Shown in pieces: positions 1 through 9,511 of a stretch of DNA of 64,000 bases; position 1 is the stretch's first letter, and each line of letters opens with the position of its first letter. The stretch lies in contig JBMDXA010000112.1 of NCBI GenBank assembly GCA_048594725.1, positions 14,447 through 78,446 on the forward strand. Reading direction: 5' to 3'. Made by a program: the position numbers and the translations under genes. Source of the DNA: JAFDZV01 sp048594725. Lineage in GTDB: Bacteria; Bacteroidota; Ignavibacteria; OLB7. Under the pieces are notes generated by a model, which made no database searches, was not told the origin of the DNA, and was given only the letters and a program-made list of their open reading frames with translations.

Positions 1-174
1 GCCCCCGAGCGTGACCCGTCCCGCCGGAAGGGCGTCTGCCTCCTGGAGCCGCACCACCACCGCGGTGCTCGCCCCCACGATCGTGCGGGTGGTATCCACC
101 ACCAGCTGTGCGGCGGCCATTGCCGGCAGCAGCAGCAACCAGAGCGGGAGAAGCAATCGTAGAGATGATCTCAT
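1..174 (-). CDS. Secreted protein, N-terminal fragment cut by window edge
   Basis: The minus strand opens with ATG at 174-172 and stays open for 58 codons to the window edge, so only the N-terminus is present. Residues 1-22 form a textbook signal peptide: Arg near the start, a Leu-rich core, then AMAAA before Gln23. The mature part (QLVVDTTRTIVGAS) is too short to assign to a family. The protein is therefore exported, probably to the periplasm or surface; its function is unknown. The next minus-strand gene lies 214 bp upstream. Confidence 0.6.
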   Translation of the reverse strand, partial: MRSSLRLLLPLWLLLLPAMAAAQLVVDTTRTIVGASTAVVVRLQEADALPAGRVTLGG

Positions 175-388
175 AGAGGCACGGTTAGTAGTACGCGGCC
201 CGTGGCCGCCTGTAGATGGATAGATACTTGGGAGCATGATGAGATGCTCTCCCGGCTGCTGCTACGTACTTCGGCAAAAGGTATCTGCGATTCTGTTGTT
301 GTGTTGTCGCGGAGTGGAACTCCGTGCGAAGGGTACCCGGGATCTCAGGAAGCGTACCCGTAGGTCCGTAACCAATAACTGCCAGCTA

Positions 389-1909
389 CTATCTCCCCTT
401 CGACGTAATCACGAATTCCGTTCTCCGGTTCTTCTTCCGGTTCTCCTCCGAATCGTTCGGCACCAGGGGGCTTGCTTCGCCGAACCCTTTCACCGTCAGG
501 CGTGTGCGGTCGATCCCCATCGCCACGAGGGCATCGGCCACGGCCTGGGCACGATCCTGCGAGAGCTTCAGGTTGTAGTCATCGCCGCCGCGATCATCGG
601 TATGGCCGCGTATCTCCAGGGCCAGCGCCGGATAGCTCCGCATGGCATCGGCCACCTCCCGCACGCGGGGAGAGGATTCGGGGCGGATGGTGGCCTTGTC
701 GTACTCGAACTCGATCGCCACCAGCGCTACCGTGCCGATATCGTCGTACGGCGTGAAGAGCGACCGGTCGTAGCGCCCGCTTGCCTGCATCCGGTCGTAG
801 CCCAGCTCCGGGAGCGCTATCGATACCGATGCGGTATGAACTCCCTGGCAGCGGGGAGGGGTATAGGTGATCTTGTAATAGTTGTTCAGGGCGCGATAGA
901 TATCGGCGAAGACGTAGGGGAACTCGCGGTAGGAGTAGATACGGTACATCCTGCCGCCGGTATAGGTGGCGATGTTGCGCATGGTCTCCTCGTCGGCATC
1001 GCCGTAGGCCACCGTATAGACCGCCACCCGTTTCTCCTTGGCCGCCCTGTGCACGTCTTCCACCTCCGCATCGGAGTTGCCGTCCATGCCGTCGGTGAAG
1101 AGGATGATAGCCCGCTTGTGTCCGGCCGGGGCCTGCGCCACCTCGTTGATCCCCACCAGCGCCGCATCGTACAGGGCGGTTCCTCCCCCTCCGGGCGGCC
1201 TGATATTCTGTACCACGAAATCGTTGCGGTAGCGGGAGGTATCGCTCGTCAGGGGAACATCCACCTCGCTGCGGCTACCGAACTTCACCGTGGCGATCTG
1301 GTCTCCCGGCTTGATGATGCCGAGCGTCCTGCTGACGGCGGTACGGAGCCTGGCGATCTTGGTATTTCCCATCGATCCGGAATGGTCCAGCACGAACGCG
1401 ATTGCATAGGGCTCGCGGCGGTCCTGCCGCACCTCCGTCACCTCGAAATTCTCTATCACCGATGCCTCGCCGCCGCAGGAGTCCACCAGCCGGGGCCAGC
1501 GGCTCCGCCATTCCCCCGGTCCCTTGAAGTAGGGGGGAGCTAGTCCCATCACGAAGCGGCCGCTGGTATCGTAGACGAACGCGCGCAGTTCCACCTGGTC
1601 GGGGTAGCGTGAATCGTCCACGCTCCGGATATCCATCGCCAGCGGCACCAGCCCGGCATCGCCGGAGGCGCCGGTTGCCGCCGTGCCGGATGTTCCGGCG
1701 GAGCCATCGGCGCCGATCCCTCCGGAGGTGCCGGCGCTTCTGCGGAGCTCCACCAGCTTGTCGATCGTGATGGCCGATGTCATATAGATCGGCTTGTAGT
1801 CCTTCGGAGGGAGCGCCTCCTCGGCGATCCGGGCCACCTGATGCGGGCATCCGGTGAACACCAGCGCAAGGCCCAGCAGGATGCAGGAACCGAGTAATCG
1901 TCGCAGCAT
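389..1909 (-). CDS. vWA-OmpA lipoprotein (paralog 1)
   Basis: A 506-residue lipoprotein starts at the ATG at 1909, which follows an AGAGAGG ribosome site. An in-frame start 38 codons upstream would bury the signal peptide. The lipobox ends FTGC with lipid Cys21. Residues 59-86 are a Gly/Ser/Thr/Ala-rich linker. A von Willebrand A domain spans about 168-345 with an intact MIDAS (DHSGS at 175-179, FTDG at 271-274). An OmpA-type peptidoglycan-binding domain spans about 395-503, with the RGHTDDRGG motif. It probably sits on the outer membrane, grips peptidoglycan and presents a metal-dependent adhesion domain inward or outward. The gene at 17781 is a paralog with the same layout. Domain calls are secure; the partner is unknown. 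Confidence 0.9.
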   Translation of the reverse strand: MLRRLLGSCILLGLALVFTGCPHQVARIAEEALPPKDYKPIYMTSAITIDKLVELRRSAGTSGGIGADGSAGTSGTAATGASGDAGLVPLAMDIRSVDDSRYPDQVELRAFVYDTSGRFVMGLAPPYFKGPGEWRSRWPRLVDSCGGEASVIENFEVTEVRQDRREPYAIAFVLDHSGSMGNTKIARLRTAVSRTLGIIKPGDQIATVKFGSRSEVDVPLTSDTSRYRNDFVVQNIRPPGGGGTALYDAALVGINEVAQAPAGHKRAIILFTDGMDGNSDAEVEDVHRAAKEKRVAVYTVAYGDADEETMRNIATYTGGRMYRIYSYREFPYVFADIYRALNNYYKITYTPPRCQGVHTASVSIALPELGYDRMQASGRYDRSLFTPYDDIGTVALVAIEFEYDKATIRPESSPRVREVADAMRSYPALALEIRGHTDDRGGDDYNLKLSQDRAQAVADALVAMGIDRTRLTVKGFGEASPLVPNDSEENRKKNRRTEFVITSKGR

Positions 1910-2222
1910 GTTCCTCTCTTCGACGTTCGTGAGTAGAGTGAGTTCGGCGGTAGAAGCCGATCGGTGGAAGAGGTTTAATGGCGTTTCGGCCCCATCCGTC
2001 CGGCGGGTCCGGATCACTATCACCGGGGGTACAACGCAGCGAAAGATAATGAGTTGCAGCCCCGGTCATTACCATTCTTTCCGGCCGATGGCCGATATCA
2101 CCCCGTTGCGTAGTTTGCGGGGCTTGCATCGGTCAGGACGGGGAGTCTCCCGCTTCTCCTTCTGGACGAACGTTCCCATCATTTATAACTAGCACATCGC
2201 GCCCGCAGGCGCATCCGTTGCG

Positions 2223-3602
2223 ATGCTGGAGAAACTTCTTGAACCGGAAATCCGGGAACTGATCCGAAGCGGTGATTTCGAAACCCTCCGCGAGGTGTTC
2301 GACGACTGGCTTCCGGCCGATATGGCCGGGCTGATCGTGCGGCTGCCACAGGAGGAGCGCGATCTGGCCTTTCGTGCGGTTCCGCTGCCGCTTGCGGCAG
2401 GAACATTCGAATATCTCGATCTGGACACCCAGAAATTCCTGCTGGAATCCCTCTCCAGAGAGGAGCTGGCCGGCATCCTGAACCTGATGGCGCCGGACGA
2501 CCGCACCGAGCTGCTGGAGGAACTGCCGGATGAGACGGTTTCCGATCTGATGACCCTTCTCAACCAGGAGGAGCGCGCGGTGGCGCAGTCGCTCCTGGAT
2601 TATCCGGAGGATAGCATCGGGCGATTGATGACCCCCGATTACGTGCGGGTGAAGCGGGAATGGACCGTATCGCGGGTGCTGGAACATATCAGGGTCTACG
2701 GCCGCGACAGCGAGACGCTGGAGATCATCTATGTGATCGACGAGGAGGGGCGCCTGGTGGACGAGGTCAGGATCAGGGAGATACTCCTGGCCGGGCGCGG
2801 CATGATGGTGCAGGATCTGATGGACAGCCAGTTCGTGGCGCTCACGGTTACCGATCATCAGGAGAGCGCCGTGGAGATGTTCCGCCGCTACGACCGCACG
2901 GCCCTGCCGGTGGTGGATGACCAGGGGCGGCTTGTCGGCATCGTCACCGTGGACGACGTGCTGGACGTGGCCGAGGAGGAGGCCACCGAGGATATCCAGA
3001 AGTTCGGCGGCATGGAGGCGCTCGATCTCCCCTACTTCAGCACCACCGTGCCGGAGATGGTGAAGAAGCGGGCCATCTGGCTGGTGGTGCTCTTCGCCGG
3101 CGAGATGCTGACCGCCTCGGCGATGGCGGTATTCGAGGAACAGATCGCCAAGGCGGTGGTGCTGGCGCTGTTCGTGCCGCTTATCATCTCCAGCGGCGGC
3201 AATTCCGGCTCGCAGGCGGCCACCCTTATCATCCGCGCGCTGGCGCTGGGAGAGGTGGGGCTGCGCGACTGGTGGCTGGTGATGCGCCGCGAGATCATCT
3301 CGGGGCTGCTTCTGGGGCTGCTGCTGGGGACCATCGGTTTCGTACGGATCGCGATCTGGAGCACCTTCAGCGACACCTATGGGCCGCACTGGGCGCTGGT
3401 GGGGCTTACCGTGGGATTTTCGCTCGTGGGGATCGTGCTCTGGGGAACCATCGCCGGCTCCATGCTCCCGTTCATCCTGAAACGCCTCGGGGCCGATCCC
3501 GCCACAAGCTCCGCCCCGTTTGTTGCCACGCTTGTGGACGTTACCGGCCTGCTGCTCTATTTTACGCTGGCAATGCTGCTGCTGAGCGGAACGCTGCTGT
3601 GA
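2223..3602 (+). CDS. mgtE: Magnesium transporter MgtE
   Basis: The 459-residue protein has the full MgtE architecture. A helical superhelix N domain spans about 1-125. Two CBS domains span about 135-250; these are the Mg2+ and nucleotide sensor that closes the channel when cytosolic Mg2+ is high. A five-helix pore domain runs from about 283 to the end. The pore signature GGNSGSQ lies at 325-331, and length matches the family. The channel admits Mg2+ across the inner membrane. No clear Shine-Dalgarno site precedes the ATG. There is no recognisable riboswitch in the short upstream gap, so regulation is probably by the CBS domains alone. Confidence 0.95.
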   Translation: MLEKLLEPEIRELIRSGDFETLREVFDDWLPADMAGLIVRLPQEERDLAFRAVPLPLAAGTFEYLDLDTQKFLLESLSREELAGILNLMAPDDRTELLEELPDETVSDLMTLLNQEERAVAQSLLDYPEDSIGRLMTPDYVRVKREWTVSRVLEHIRVYGRDSETLEIIYVIDEEGRLVDEVRIREILLAGRGMMVQDLMDSQFVALTVTDHQESAVEMFRRYDRTALPVVDDQGRLVGIVTVDDVLDVAEEEATEDIQKFGGMEALDLPYFSTTVPEMVKKRAIWLVVLFAGEMLTASAMAVFEEQIAKAVVLALFVPLIISSGGNSGSQAATLIIRALALGEVGLRDWWLVMRREIISGLLLGLLLGTIGFVRIAIWSTFSDTYGPHWALVGLTVGFSLVGIVLWGTIAGSMLPFILKRLGADPATSSAPFVATLVDVTGLLLYFTLAMLLLSGTLL

Positions 3603-3784
3603 TCTCCGATCGGCGATGCTGGATTTTCGATCGGAAGGCCCGCACCCAACCGTCCGTGGCGGATCTGCTGGATACAACCTATGCTCGTACTCCATTCCGG
3701 GAGAATATCCAGCTATCGGGGATAGCTATCCTGCTGGCGAACGATATCCTGATTCGAAATCCGTAATCCAAAATTTAAAATCTC
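3603..3784. repeat. Two heptamer-type repeats flanking the mgtE/3785 gap
   Basis: Just after the mgtE stop, bases 3603-3640 carry a degenerate GGATTTTCGATCGG repeat reading away from mgtE. Bases 3750-3784 carry the complementary form (AATCCAAAATTTAAAATC) right up to the next start codon. Both read GATTTTCGATT-like when followed outward from the neighbouring gene. No promoter or terminator is obvious in this gap. Confidence 0.6.
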
Positions 3785-4297
3785 ATGAATTGGGCCCACG
3801 CACATCTTCTGGTAAATCATCTTCCGGTAATTGGATCGCTCTTCGCCACGCTGCTGCTGGTAGTGGCGATGCTGCGGCGGAGCGGGGAATTGCAACGCGT
3901 ATCGCTCTGGGGAATGGTCCTGGTGGCGCTTCTGGCGCTGCCGGCATTTTTCACCGGGGAGCCCGTCGAGGAAGTGGTAGAGGAATTGCCGGGGGTGTCG
4001 CACGACATTATCCACGAGCATGAGGAAATGGCCGAGACCGGAATTATCGTGATCGAGATCCTCGGGGCCGTGGCGCTGGGAGGGGCGATTTTCTATCGCC
4101 GCGCCGAGAAGATTCCGATGCCCTATCTGGGCGCCGTGCTTCTGCTCTCGCTGGGATCGGCTGCCATAATGGGAATCACCGCAAATCTCGGCGGGGAGAT
4201 ACGCCGTCCGGAGCTCCGCGGCGCTATTCGGAATCCGATTGGAGCGGAGGGGGAGCATGAGGATCGTGGACGGGGACGCGGGCGTGGCGGGCGGTAG
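3785..4297 (+). CDS. Small four-helix membrane protein, DUF2231-like
   Basis: A 170-residue protein opens with LLVNHLPVIGSLFATLLL and has about four hydrophobic helices (near 8-27, 40-58, 83-101, 115-133). Between helices 2 and 3 is an acidic, His-containing loop (EEVVEELPGV, then HEHEE). The C-terminus is Gly/Arg-rich. The NHLP motif and loop resemble DUF2231-type membrane proteins, sometimes linked to haem or metal handling; this is a family-level guess. The start codon directly follows an A-rich repeat with no Shine-Dalgarno site. A strong terminator follows at 4352, so it is probably monocistronic. Confidence 0.75.
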   Translation: MNWAHAHLLVNHLPVIGSLFATLLLVVAMLRRSGELQRVSLWGMVLVALLALPAFFTGEPVEEVVEELPGVSHDIIHEHEEMAETGIIVIEILGAVALGGAIFYRRAEKIPMPYLGAVLLLSLGSAAIMGITANLGGEIRRPELRGAIRNPIGAEGEHEDRGRGRGRGGR

Positions 4298-4615
4298 GAA
4301 AATGGGGCGGGCACGCTGCCGATAATTCGGAACAACGCGGAAGATATCCACGAGGAAATTCGGAGTGAATTTCCTCTTTTTTTAATTCATTTTTAATGGC
4401 AGGGGGGATGGAGCAGCCATAGGAACTAGTTCCCATGCGAGGCCTGAATACGGTTGGGATGGATATCCCATGAAAATGAACCGGATGGTTCATGCGCCGG
4501 CTATCGTGGCGGGGTAATTTTATCGCCGGGAGATATGGCGCGCGCAGGAGAGAATATTCTCCGGCAAGGGCCCTCCTCCCAGCGTTATCGCCTGTCCATA
4601 TTATCAAGGGATATC
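4298..4615. other. Gene-less gap with terminator and leader of the next gene
   Basis: The only structure I see is the terminator at 4352-4383. Short reading frames here lack ribosome sites and family features. The gene at 4616 has its own AAGGG site near 4606-4610. Confidence 0.5.
4352..4383 (+). terminator. Rho-independent terminator
   Basis: A 9-bp perfect stem (GAGGAAATT at 4352-4360 with AATTTCCTC at 4368-4376) has a 7-nt loop and is followed by seven T residues. It ends the gene at 3785-4297. Confidence 0.85.
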
Positions 4616-7564
4616 ATGATCCGCACCATCCGCCCGCCTGCTCTTGTACGATTATCCGCTACGATCGCATGCTGGCTCCTCTGCTTCGCCTTCCTGCCGC
4701 ATCAAGGGGCGGCACAGGGCTACAACCTTATCGTCAACGGCAGTTTCGAATCTCCGGTAGTGACATCCTGTACCGGGCTCACGACAAGGGGCAATCGGCC
4801 CGCCATCGACGAGGCTTTCTCCTGGATGTCGATGCTGGGCACTGCCGATCTGCAATGGGATGGATGTTCCAGACGGCAGGGGACGTTCGATCCAACGCCC
4901 GCTGGAAGGCAGTGGGGATTCATGTTCACCGGAAAAGGGGATGGTGATGATGAGGGCATGACCCAGCGGCTTCAGCGGCCGTTACAGGTCGGAGAAACCT
5001 ACACGCTCTCCTTTCTGGCAATCACCCGCAATCCTCTGGGCTACGATGGCAGTGGCTGGCCCTTTTCGCTGCCGGGAAAGGGGAAGATCAATATCTATCT
5101 TTCCCAGCAGCCCTTCGATTCCAATACGTTCAGCAGCCAGCGTAGGATCTGGGGGGACGAGGACAACGGGAGGCTGACCGGCAAGGCGAAACGCTGGAAC
5201 CGGTATCAGTCCACGTTCGTTGCCGATGCTCCCTATGAGTATATCATGATCGTAGCGGTGGATGGCATTGTCAACGGCCCTACCAGCACTGCGATCGATG
5301 ATCTGCAACTGTTCGAGAACAACGTGGAGTGCGACGGGAATATGGTCCCTAACTGGAGCATGGAGAGTCTGCGTGCCGGGGCCGAGCCGTGGGACTGGAA
5401 GACGCTTTTCGGCAATTACACTAACTGGGATTGCGTGGGCCCGGGGAGCCCGTGCGATTATGATCCCGCTATCATCGATCATGCGCATACCGGCCGGGCG
5501 TTTACCGTTATCCGTTCCAAGGAGAACACCATGACCCAGAACAACGCCATCGAAGCGGAACTTCGCCGTCCGATGGTGGCGGGCCAGCGGTATCGTTTCT
5601 CGTTCTACGCGGCCACCAAGGCGCCGCTGCTGGTCCATAAGGGAGAAGTTCGGCTGATGGGAGATACCGAGCCCATGGAGTGGTCCTATGATCTGGATGG
5701 GTATATGACCGGGACCGAGCTTACCCCGTATATCGAAATCCTGGGCAGCACTACCGAGTGGCGGCAGTACAGCTACGACTTCGTCGCCAGCGATAACTTC
5801 ACCCGCATCGCTATTCAGACCGGCAGGGGCTACCATGTGGCGATCGACGATATCTGCATCACCGATATCCCGTTCCGGCCGGGGACCATCCAGTTCAGCC
5901 GCCCCGAATACGCCGTGCAGGAATCGATGGGACCGGCCACGATCACCCTGGAACGGATAGGGGGAATGCAGGGGAGCGTGACCGCCACGTTCGAAACGGT
6001 CAGGTGGGGAGGTAGCGCCGCCCCCGGGGCCGATTACAACACGACCATCACCACCGTCACCTTCCAGGATGGGGAGGTGAGCGCAACGGTGGATATTCCT
6101 CTTATCAATGATATCGAGATGGAGTCTGATGAGACCGTGGCCCTGATCCTGCGCGATCCGACCGGCGGCGCGTCGATAGGCCGGCAGACCGCCACGCTCA
6201 CCATCCACGACGACATGGGAGGGCTGATTATCCCGCCCCCCTATGATCCGCTGGCGCTGGGGAAGATCGTGTGGGTCTCCAACCGGAACGCGCAGGGACA
6301 GATCACCCCCGCAAGCCGCCTCTTCACCAGGGCAGTCCGCTCGTCGCAGAAACCGAAGGTGGTTCCGAACACCGATAATGCCAGCAATCCGGTCTGGTCG
6401 TCCGACGGCCGTTTCATCGCCTTCAATACCACGATAACGCGGCAGGTCACCCAGGGGGATGTGATCCGCTTTATCACCGACGAGTGCGTCCAGGTGGCCG
6501 ACGAGACCGGGCATATCTATGCCACCTATTTCCCTTCCACATCGCTCGGCGTCTCCCACTTCGGTGCGCCGCAATGGTCCGGCGACGGGACGAAGCTGAT
6601 CTGCTCGTACTACAACCAGTTGCCGCAGGCCGGTATCGCCGTCATCGAATTCCTCGGGCCGTATGATTTCCTTCACTCTACGGTGCGGGCTCTCATCAGC
6701 AGCGGGCAGGGGATGGCCGCGCTGGCGCCGGTCTTCTCTCCCAATGGCAGCACGGTCTATTTTCATGGAGCGCAGCAGGCCGCCAGCTATGGCAACGAGT
6801 CGCGCCTGTTCTCCACCACGATCTCCGGCCAGCCGGTGCAGCAGCTCTCCGGCAACGGCATGCTGATCGACCATGCGTTTCATGCCTCGGTGCATCCCAA
6901 CGGGGGGAGCCTTCTGTACAGCTCCGACGCGTATCGCTTCGATAGCTACGGCATCTTCGACGAGGATGAGATAATGAGCCTGAAGCTTGCCACCGGCGCC
7001 AATACAAGGATCACAAGCCAGTCGGAGAACGATTGGGGAAGCTTTGCGACCGGCGCGCTGGCATCGGGGCAGTTCATCCGCCATGTCGATATCGACGGTG
7101 AGATGAAGCGCGATCTGGTTCTGCAGCAGGGAACATCGCTCCGCCTGGCCCATATCGGCGACAGCCTTTCGGACACCACCATGAGGATCTACGACGATCA
7201 TACGCCGAGCTGGGTGATACCGAAGATGAACGTCTGGGACTTCGACAGGAACATTCTTTCTCCCAACGTCACCCTCATCTGGAAGAGCATCCGTATCGAT
7301 CCGGTCGAGGGGCAGACCTTCAGGGTGGAACGGAGCGTGGACCGGGAGATCTGGGGGCTGATCGGGGAGGTGCCCCGTGGGGTGGTACTGAACCTGGATC
7401 AGAGCTACCAGTTCAACGATCCGTTTGCGTTCAGTCTGGGGGTGCCGGTGGTGTACTACCGGCTCGCCCTGATCGACCCTGAATCTCAGGGGGGATATAC
7501 ATATTCCTATCCGCTGGAGGTCTGCCTGCATTGCCCGCAGTTGCCGGGGGAACTGCTGGAGTAA
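4616..7564 (+). CDS. Large secreted protein: two binding modules, Calx-beta, beta-propeller
   Basis: The 982-residue protein starts at ATG 4616, six bases after AAGGG, and begins with a signal peptide ending near GAAQ. Two similar modules follow (about 38-235 and 240-425). They start NLIVNGSFESP and VPNWSMES, like DUF642/carbohydrate-binding jelly-roll domains. A Calx-beta domain (about 428-535) has acidic Ca2+-type ends (DIEMESDE). A TolB/WD40-like propeller (about 550-860) repeats motifs such as WSSDGRFIAF and FSPNGSTVYF. A short C-terminal domain follows. No clear type IX sorting tail is seen. It is probably a surface or periplasmic binding or adhesion protein; ligand unknown. Confidence 0.85.
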   Translation: MIRTIRPPALVRLSATIACWLLCFAFLPHQGAAQGYNLIVNGSFESPVVTSCTGLTTRGNRPAIDEAFSWMSMLGTADLQWDGCSRRQGTFDPTPAGRQWGFMFTGKGDGDDEGMTQRLQRPLQVGETYTLSFLAITRNPLGYDGSGWPFSLPGKGKINIYLSQQPFDSNTFSSQRRIWGDEDNGRLTGKAKRWNRYQSTFVADAPYEYIMIVAVDGIVNGPTSTAIDDLQLFENNVECDGNMVPNWSMESLRAGAEPWDWKTLFGNYTNWDCVGPGSPCDYDPAIIDHAHTGRAFTVIRSKENTMTQNNAIEAELRRPMVAGQRYRFSFYAATKAPLLVHKGEVRLMGDTEPMEWSYDLDGYMTGTELTPYIEILGSTTEWRQYSYDFVASDNFTRIAIQTGRGYHVAIDDICITDIPFRPGTIQFSRPEYAVQESMGPATITLERIGGMQGSVTATFETVRWGGSAAPGADYNTTITTVTFQDGEVSATVDIPLINDIEMESDETVALILRDPTGGASIGRQTATLTIHDDMGGLIIPPPYDPLALGKIVWVSNRNAQGQITPASRLFTRAVRSSQKPKVVPNTDNASNPVWSSDGRFIAFNTTITRQVTQGDVIRFITDECVQVADETGHIYATYFPSTSLGVSHFGAPQWSGDGTKLICSYYNQLPQAGIAVIEFLGPYDFLHSTVRALISSGQGMAALAPVFSPNGSTVYFHGAQQAASYGNESRLFSTTISGQPVQQLSGNGMLIDHAFHASVHPNGGSLLYSSDAYRFDSYGIFDEDEIMSLKLATGANTRITSQSENDWGSFATGALASGQFIRHVDIDGEMKRDLVLQQGTSLRLAHIGDSLSDTTMRIYDDHTPSWVIPKMNVWDFDRNILSPNVTLIWKSIRIDPVEGQTFRVERSVDREIWGLIGEVPRGVVLNLDQSYQFNDPFAFSLGVPVVYYRLALIDPESQGGYTYSYPLEVCLHCPQLPGELLE

Positions 7565-7637
7565 CGGCCAGCCACCCCTGCGGGGCCATGCATCCATGCA
7601 ATGATGCCCCTGTACGGTGACCGGGCCACTACAAACG

Positions 7638-7672
7638 GAACGCCCGCCCTTCGAGATGAGGGGCGGGCGTTC
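7638..7672. terminator. Bidirectional terminator hairpin
   Basis: A perfect 12-bp GC-rich stem (7638-7649 with 7661-7672, loop 11 nt) lies between the converging stops of the secreted propeller gene and lysS. It lacks a long T tract but is well placed to serve both strands. Confidence 0.7.
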
Positions 7673-7711
7673 ATCTGTTCTGCATCTGCCGCGCGGGGGC
7701 ATTACGGGGCA

Positions 7712-9274
7712 TTACTCCATCCCGGCGCTCTCTCCCGTCTTCTCCGCATCGGCGGCTTCCGCCGGTTTTGCGCTTCCGCGTTCCTCCGGGCGCATCATCG
7801 GGAAGAATACCACGTCGCGGATGGATTCCTGGCCGGTGAGGATCATGGTAAGGCGGTCGATGCCGATGCCGACGCCCGCGGCCGGTGGCATGCCCACTTC
7901 CAGAGCGTGGAGAAAATCCTCATCGATCAGCATGGCCTCGTCGTCGCCGGCGGCGCGGAGGCTCGCCTGCTCCTCGAAGCGGCGGCGCTGGTCGCGGGGA
8001 TCGTTCAACTCGCTGAATGCGGGGGCCAGTTCCTTCCCCATCACGATCAGCTCCCACGCCTCCACCAGTCCCGGCCTGGAGCGGTGGCGCTTCGCCAGCG
8101 GCACCATCTCCTCGGGGTAGTCCATCACGAAGGTGGGCTGCACAAGGTTGGGCTGCACCCGCTCGGAGAAGATCTCATCGATGATCTTGCCGGCGCCCAT
8201 GGTCTTATCGGTATGGATGCCGAATTCCGCCGCCACCGCGCGCAGGGCATCCAGGTCCATCCCCTCGATCTGGTGGCCGGTGTACTCGCGGATCAGCTCG
8301 TGCATGGTGACGCGGCGGAACGGCGGGGTGAAATCGACGATCTCGCCGGTGGGCTGATGCACCTTCAGCGAGCCGTTCACCGCCAGCACCATCTCGGCCA
8401 GCATCTCCTCCACCATGGCGGCCATCCAGGTATAATCTTTGTACGCCACGTACAGCTCCAGCATGGTGAACTCCGGGTTATGGGTCTTGTCGATCCCCTC
8501 GTTCCGGAAGTTCTTGCCGAGTTCATACACTCCTTCGAACCCGCCCACCATCAGGCGCTTCAGGTTCAGTTCCAGCGAGATGCGGAGGAACAGGGGGATG
8601 TTCAGGGCGTTCAGATGCGTTGCGAACGGGCGCGCGGCCGCCCCGCCGTACATCGAGTGGAGCACCGGGGTTTCCACCTCCAGGTAATCGCGCTGGTCGA
8701 GGAACCGGCGGATGGTGGTGATGATCCTGGCGCGCTTGCGGAAGATCTCCTTCACATCCGGGTTCACCGTCAGATCGGTATAGCGCTGGCGGTAGCGGAG
8801 TTCCTTGTCGGCGAACTGGTCGTGCACCACGCGGTTGCCATGCTCGTCGGTCTCCTCCTTCGGCACCGGAAGCGTGGTAAGGCACTTGGTGAGCAGGGCG
8901 AACTCCCGCACATGAAGGGTAACCTCGCCGGTGCGGGTGCGGAACATGAAGCCCTTGGCGCCGATGATATCGCCGATATCATACAGCCTGAGCTGGTCGT
9001 AGTTCGGCAGGTCGTCCTTCTTCAGGTAGATCTGAAGCCGTCCGGAATCATCCTGCAGATGGATGAAGCTGGCTTTCCCCATTTTCCGGATCGCCACGAC
9101 CCGTCCGGCAACCGCGACGTTCAGTTCCGGGGCCTCGTCCTGATACTGCGATTTGGCCGCTGCGTTGCTGTGCGTCTTGTCGAATGAATAGGGATAGGCG
9201 AGAACCCCCGCCGCTTCCAGATGTGCGAGCTCTTCGTAGCGTCGTGCTACCTGATCGTTGTCGTGCGTATGCAT
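7712..9274 (-). CDS. lysS: Lysine--tRNA ligase (class II)
   Basis: The 520-residue enzyme charges tRNA-Lys with lysine using ATP. An OB-fold anticodon-binding domain occupies about 52-145. The class II catalytic core follows, with motif 2 around FRNEGIDKTHNPEFTMLELY and motif 3 GVGIGIDRLTMILTG near the C-terminus. Length and motif order match bacterial LysS. About 20 residues after motif 3 are Ala/Glu-rich and not conserved. The gene is divergent from the secreted protein at 9512, with a 237-bp gap between them. Confidence 0.97.
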   Translation of the reverse strand: MHTHDNDQVARRYEELAHLEAAGVLAYPYSFDKTHSNAAAKSQYQDEAPELNVAVAGRVVAIRKMGKASFIHLQDDSGRLQIYLKKDDLPNYDQLRLYDIGDIIGAKGFMFRTRTGEVTLHVREFALLTKCLTTLPVPKEETDEHGNRVVHDQFADKELRYRQRYTDLTVNPDVKEIFRKRARIITTIRRFLDQRDYLEVETPVLHSMYGGAAARPFATHLNALNIPLFLRISLELNLKRLMVGGFEGVYELGKNFRNEGIDKTHNPEFTMLELYVAYKDYTWMAAMVEEMLAEMVLAVNGSLKVHQPTGEIVDFTPPFRRVTMHELIREYTGHQIEGMDLDALRAVAAEFGIHTDKTMGAGKIIDEIFSERVQPNLVQPTFVMDYPEEMVPLAKRHRSRPGLVEAWELIVMGKELAPAFSELNDPRDQRRRFEEQASLRAAGDDEAMLIDEDFLHALEVGMPPAAGVGIGIDRLTMILTGQESIRDVVFFPMMRPEERGSAKPAEAADAEKTGESAGME

Positions 9275-9511
9275 TGCCTTCGATACTACGGAATGAAAAA
9301 TAGCGTCAAGCCTGGTGCGGAGCGGAGCGCCCGGGCGGCATCGCGCGGGATGTTCGCCGGAAGGCCCTGTTCCGCAGGGGGGACAAATCTACGGAATGCG
9401 CGGAAGTACGTGGTAGTTTTTCCGCGATGCGAGTATCTTGCCGCTGTCAGTGTTCCGCTTTCCTTGTACCGGCAATATCTATATCTACATACTTCATATG
9501 GGAGTTCAACC

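Noticed and set aside
236..1543. Long plus-strand frame of 435 codons
   Set aside because: It is antisense to the vWA-OmpA gene, is His/Arg-rich and has no domain or ribosome site.
4982..7702. 906-codon minus-strand frame
   Set aside because: It is the antisense shadow of the secreted propeller gene. It has no motifs and the GC-rich codon pattern explains the length.
9384..9391. TAGATTTG on the minus strand as a promoter for lysS
   Set aside because: It fits the -7 box, but no -33 element lies 19-21 nt upstream, so I do not call it.
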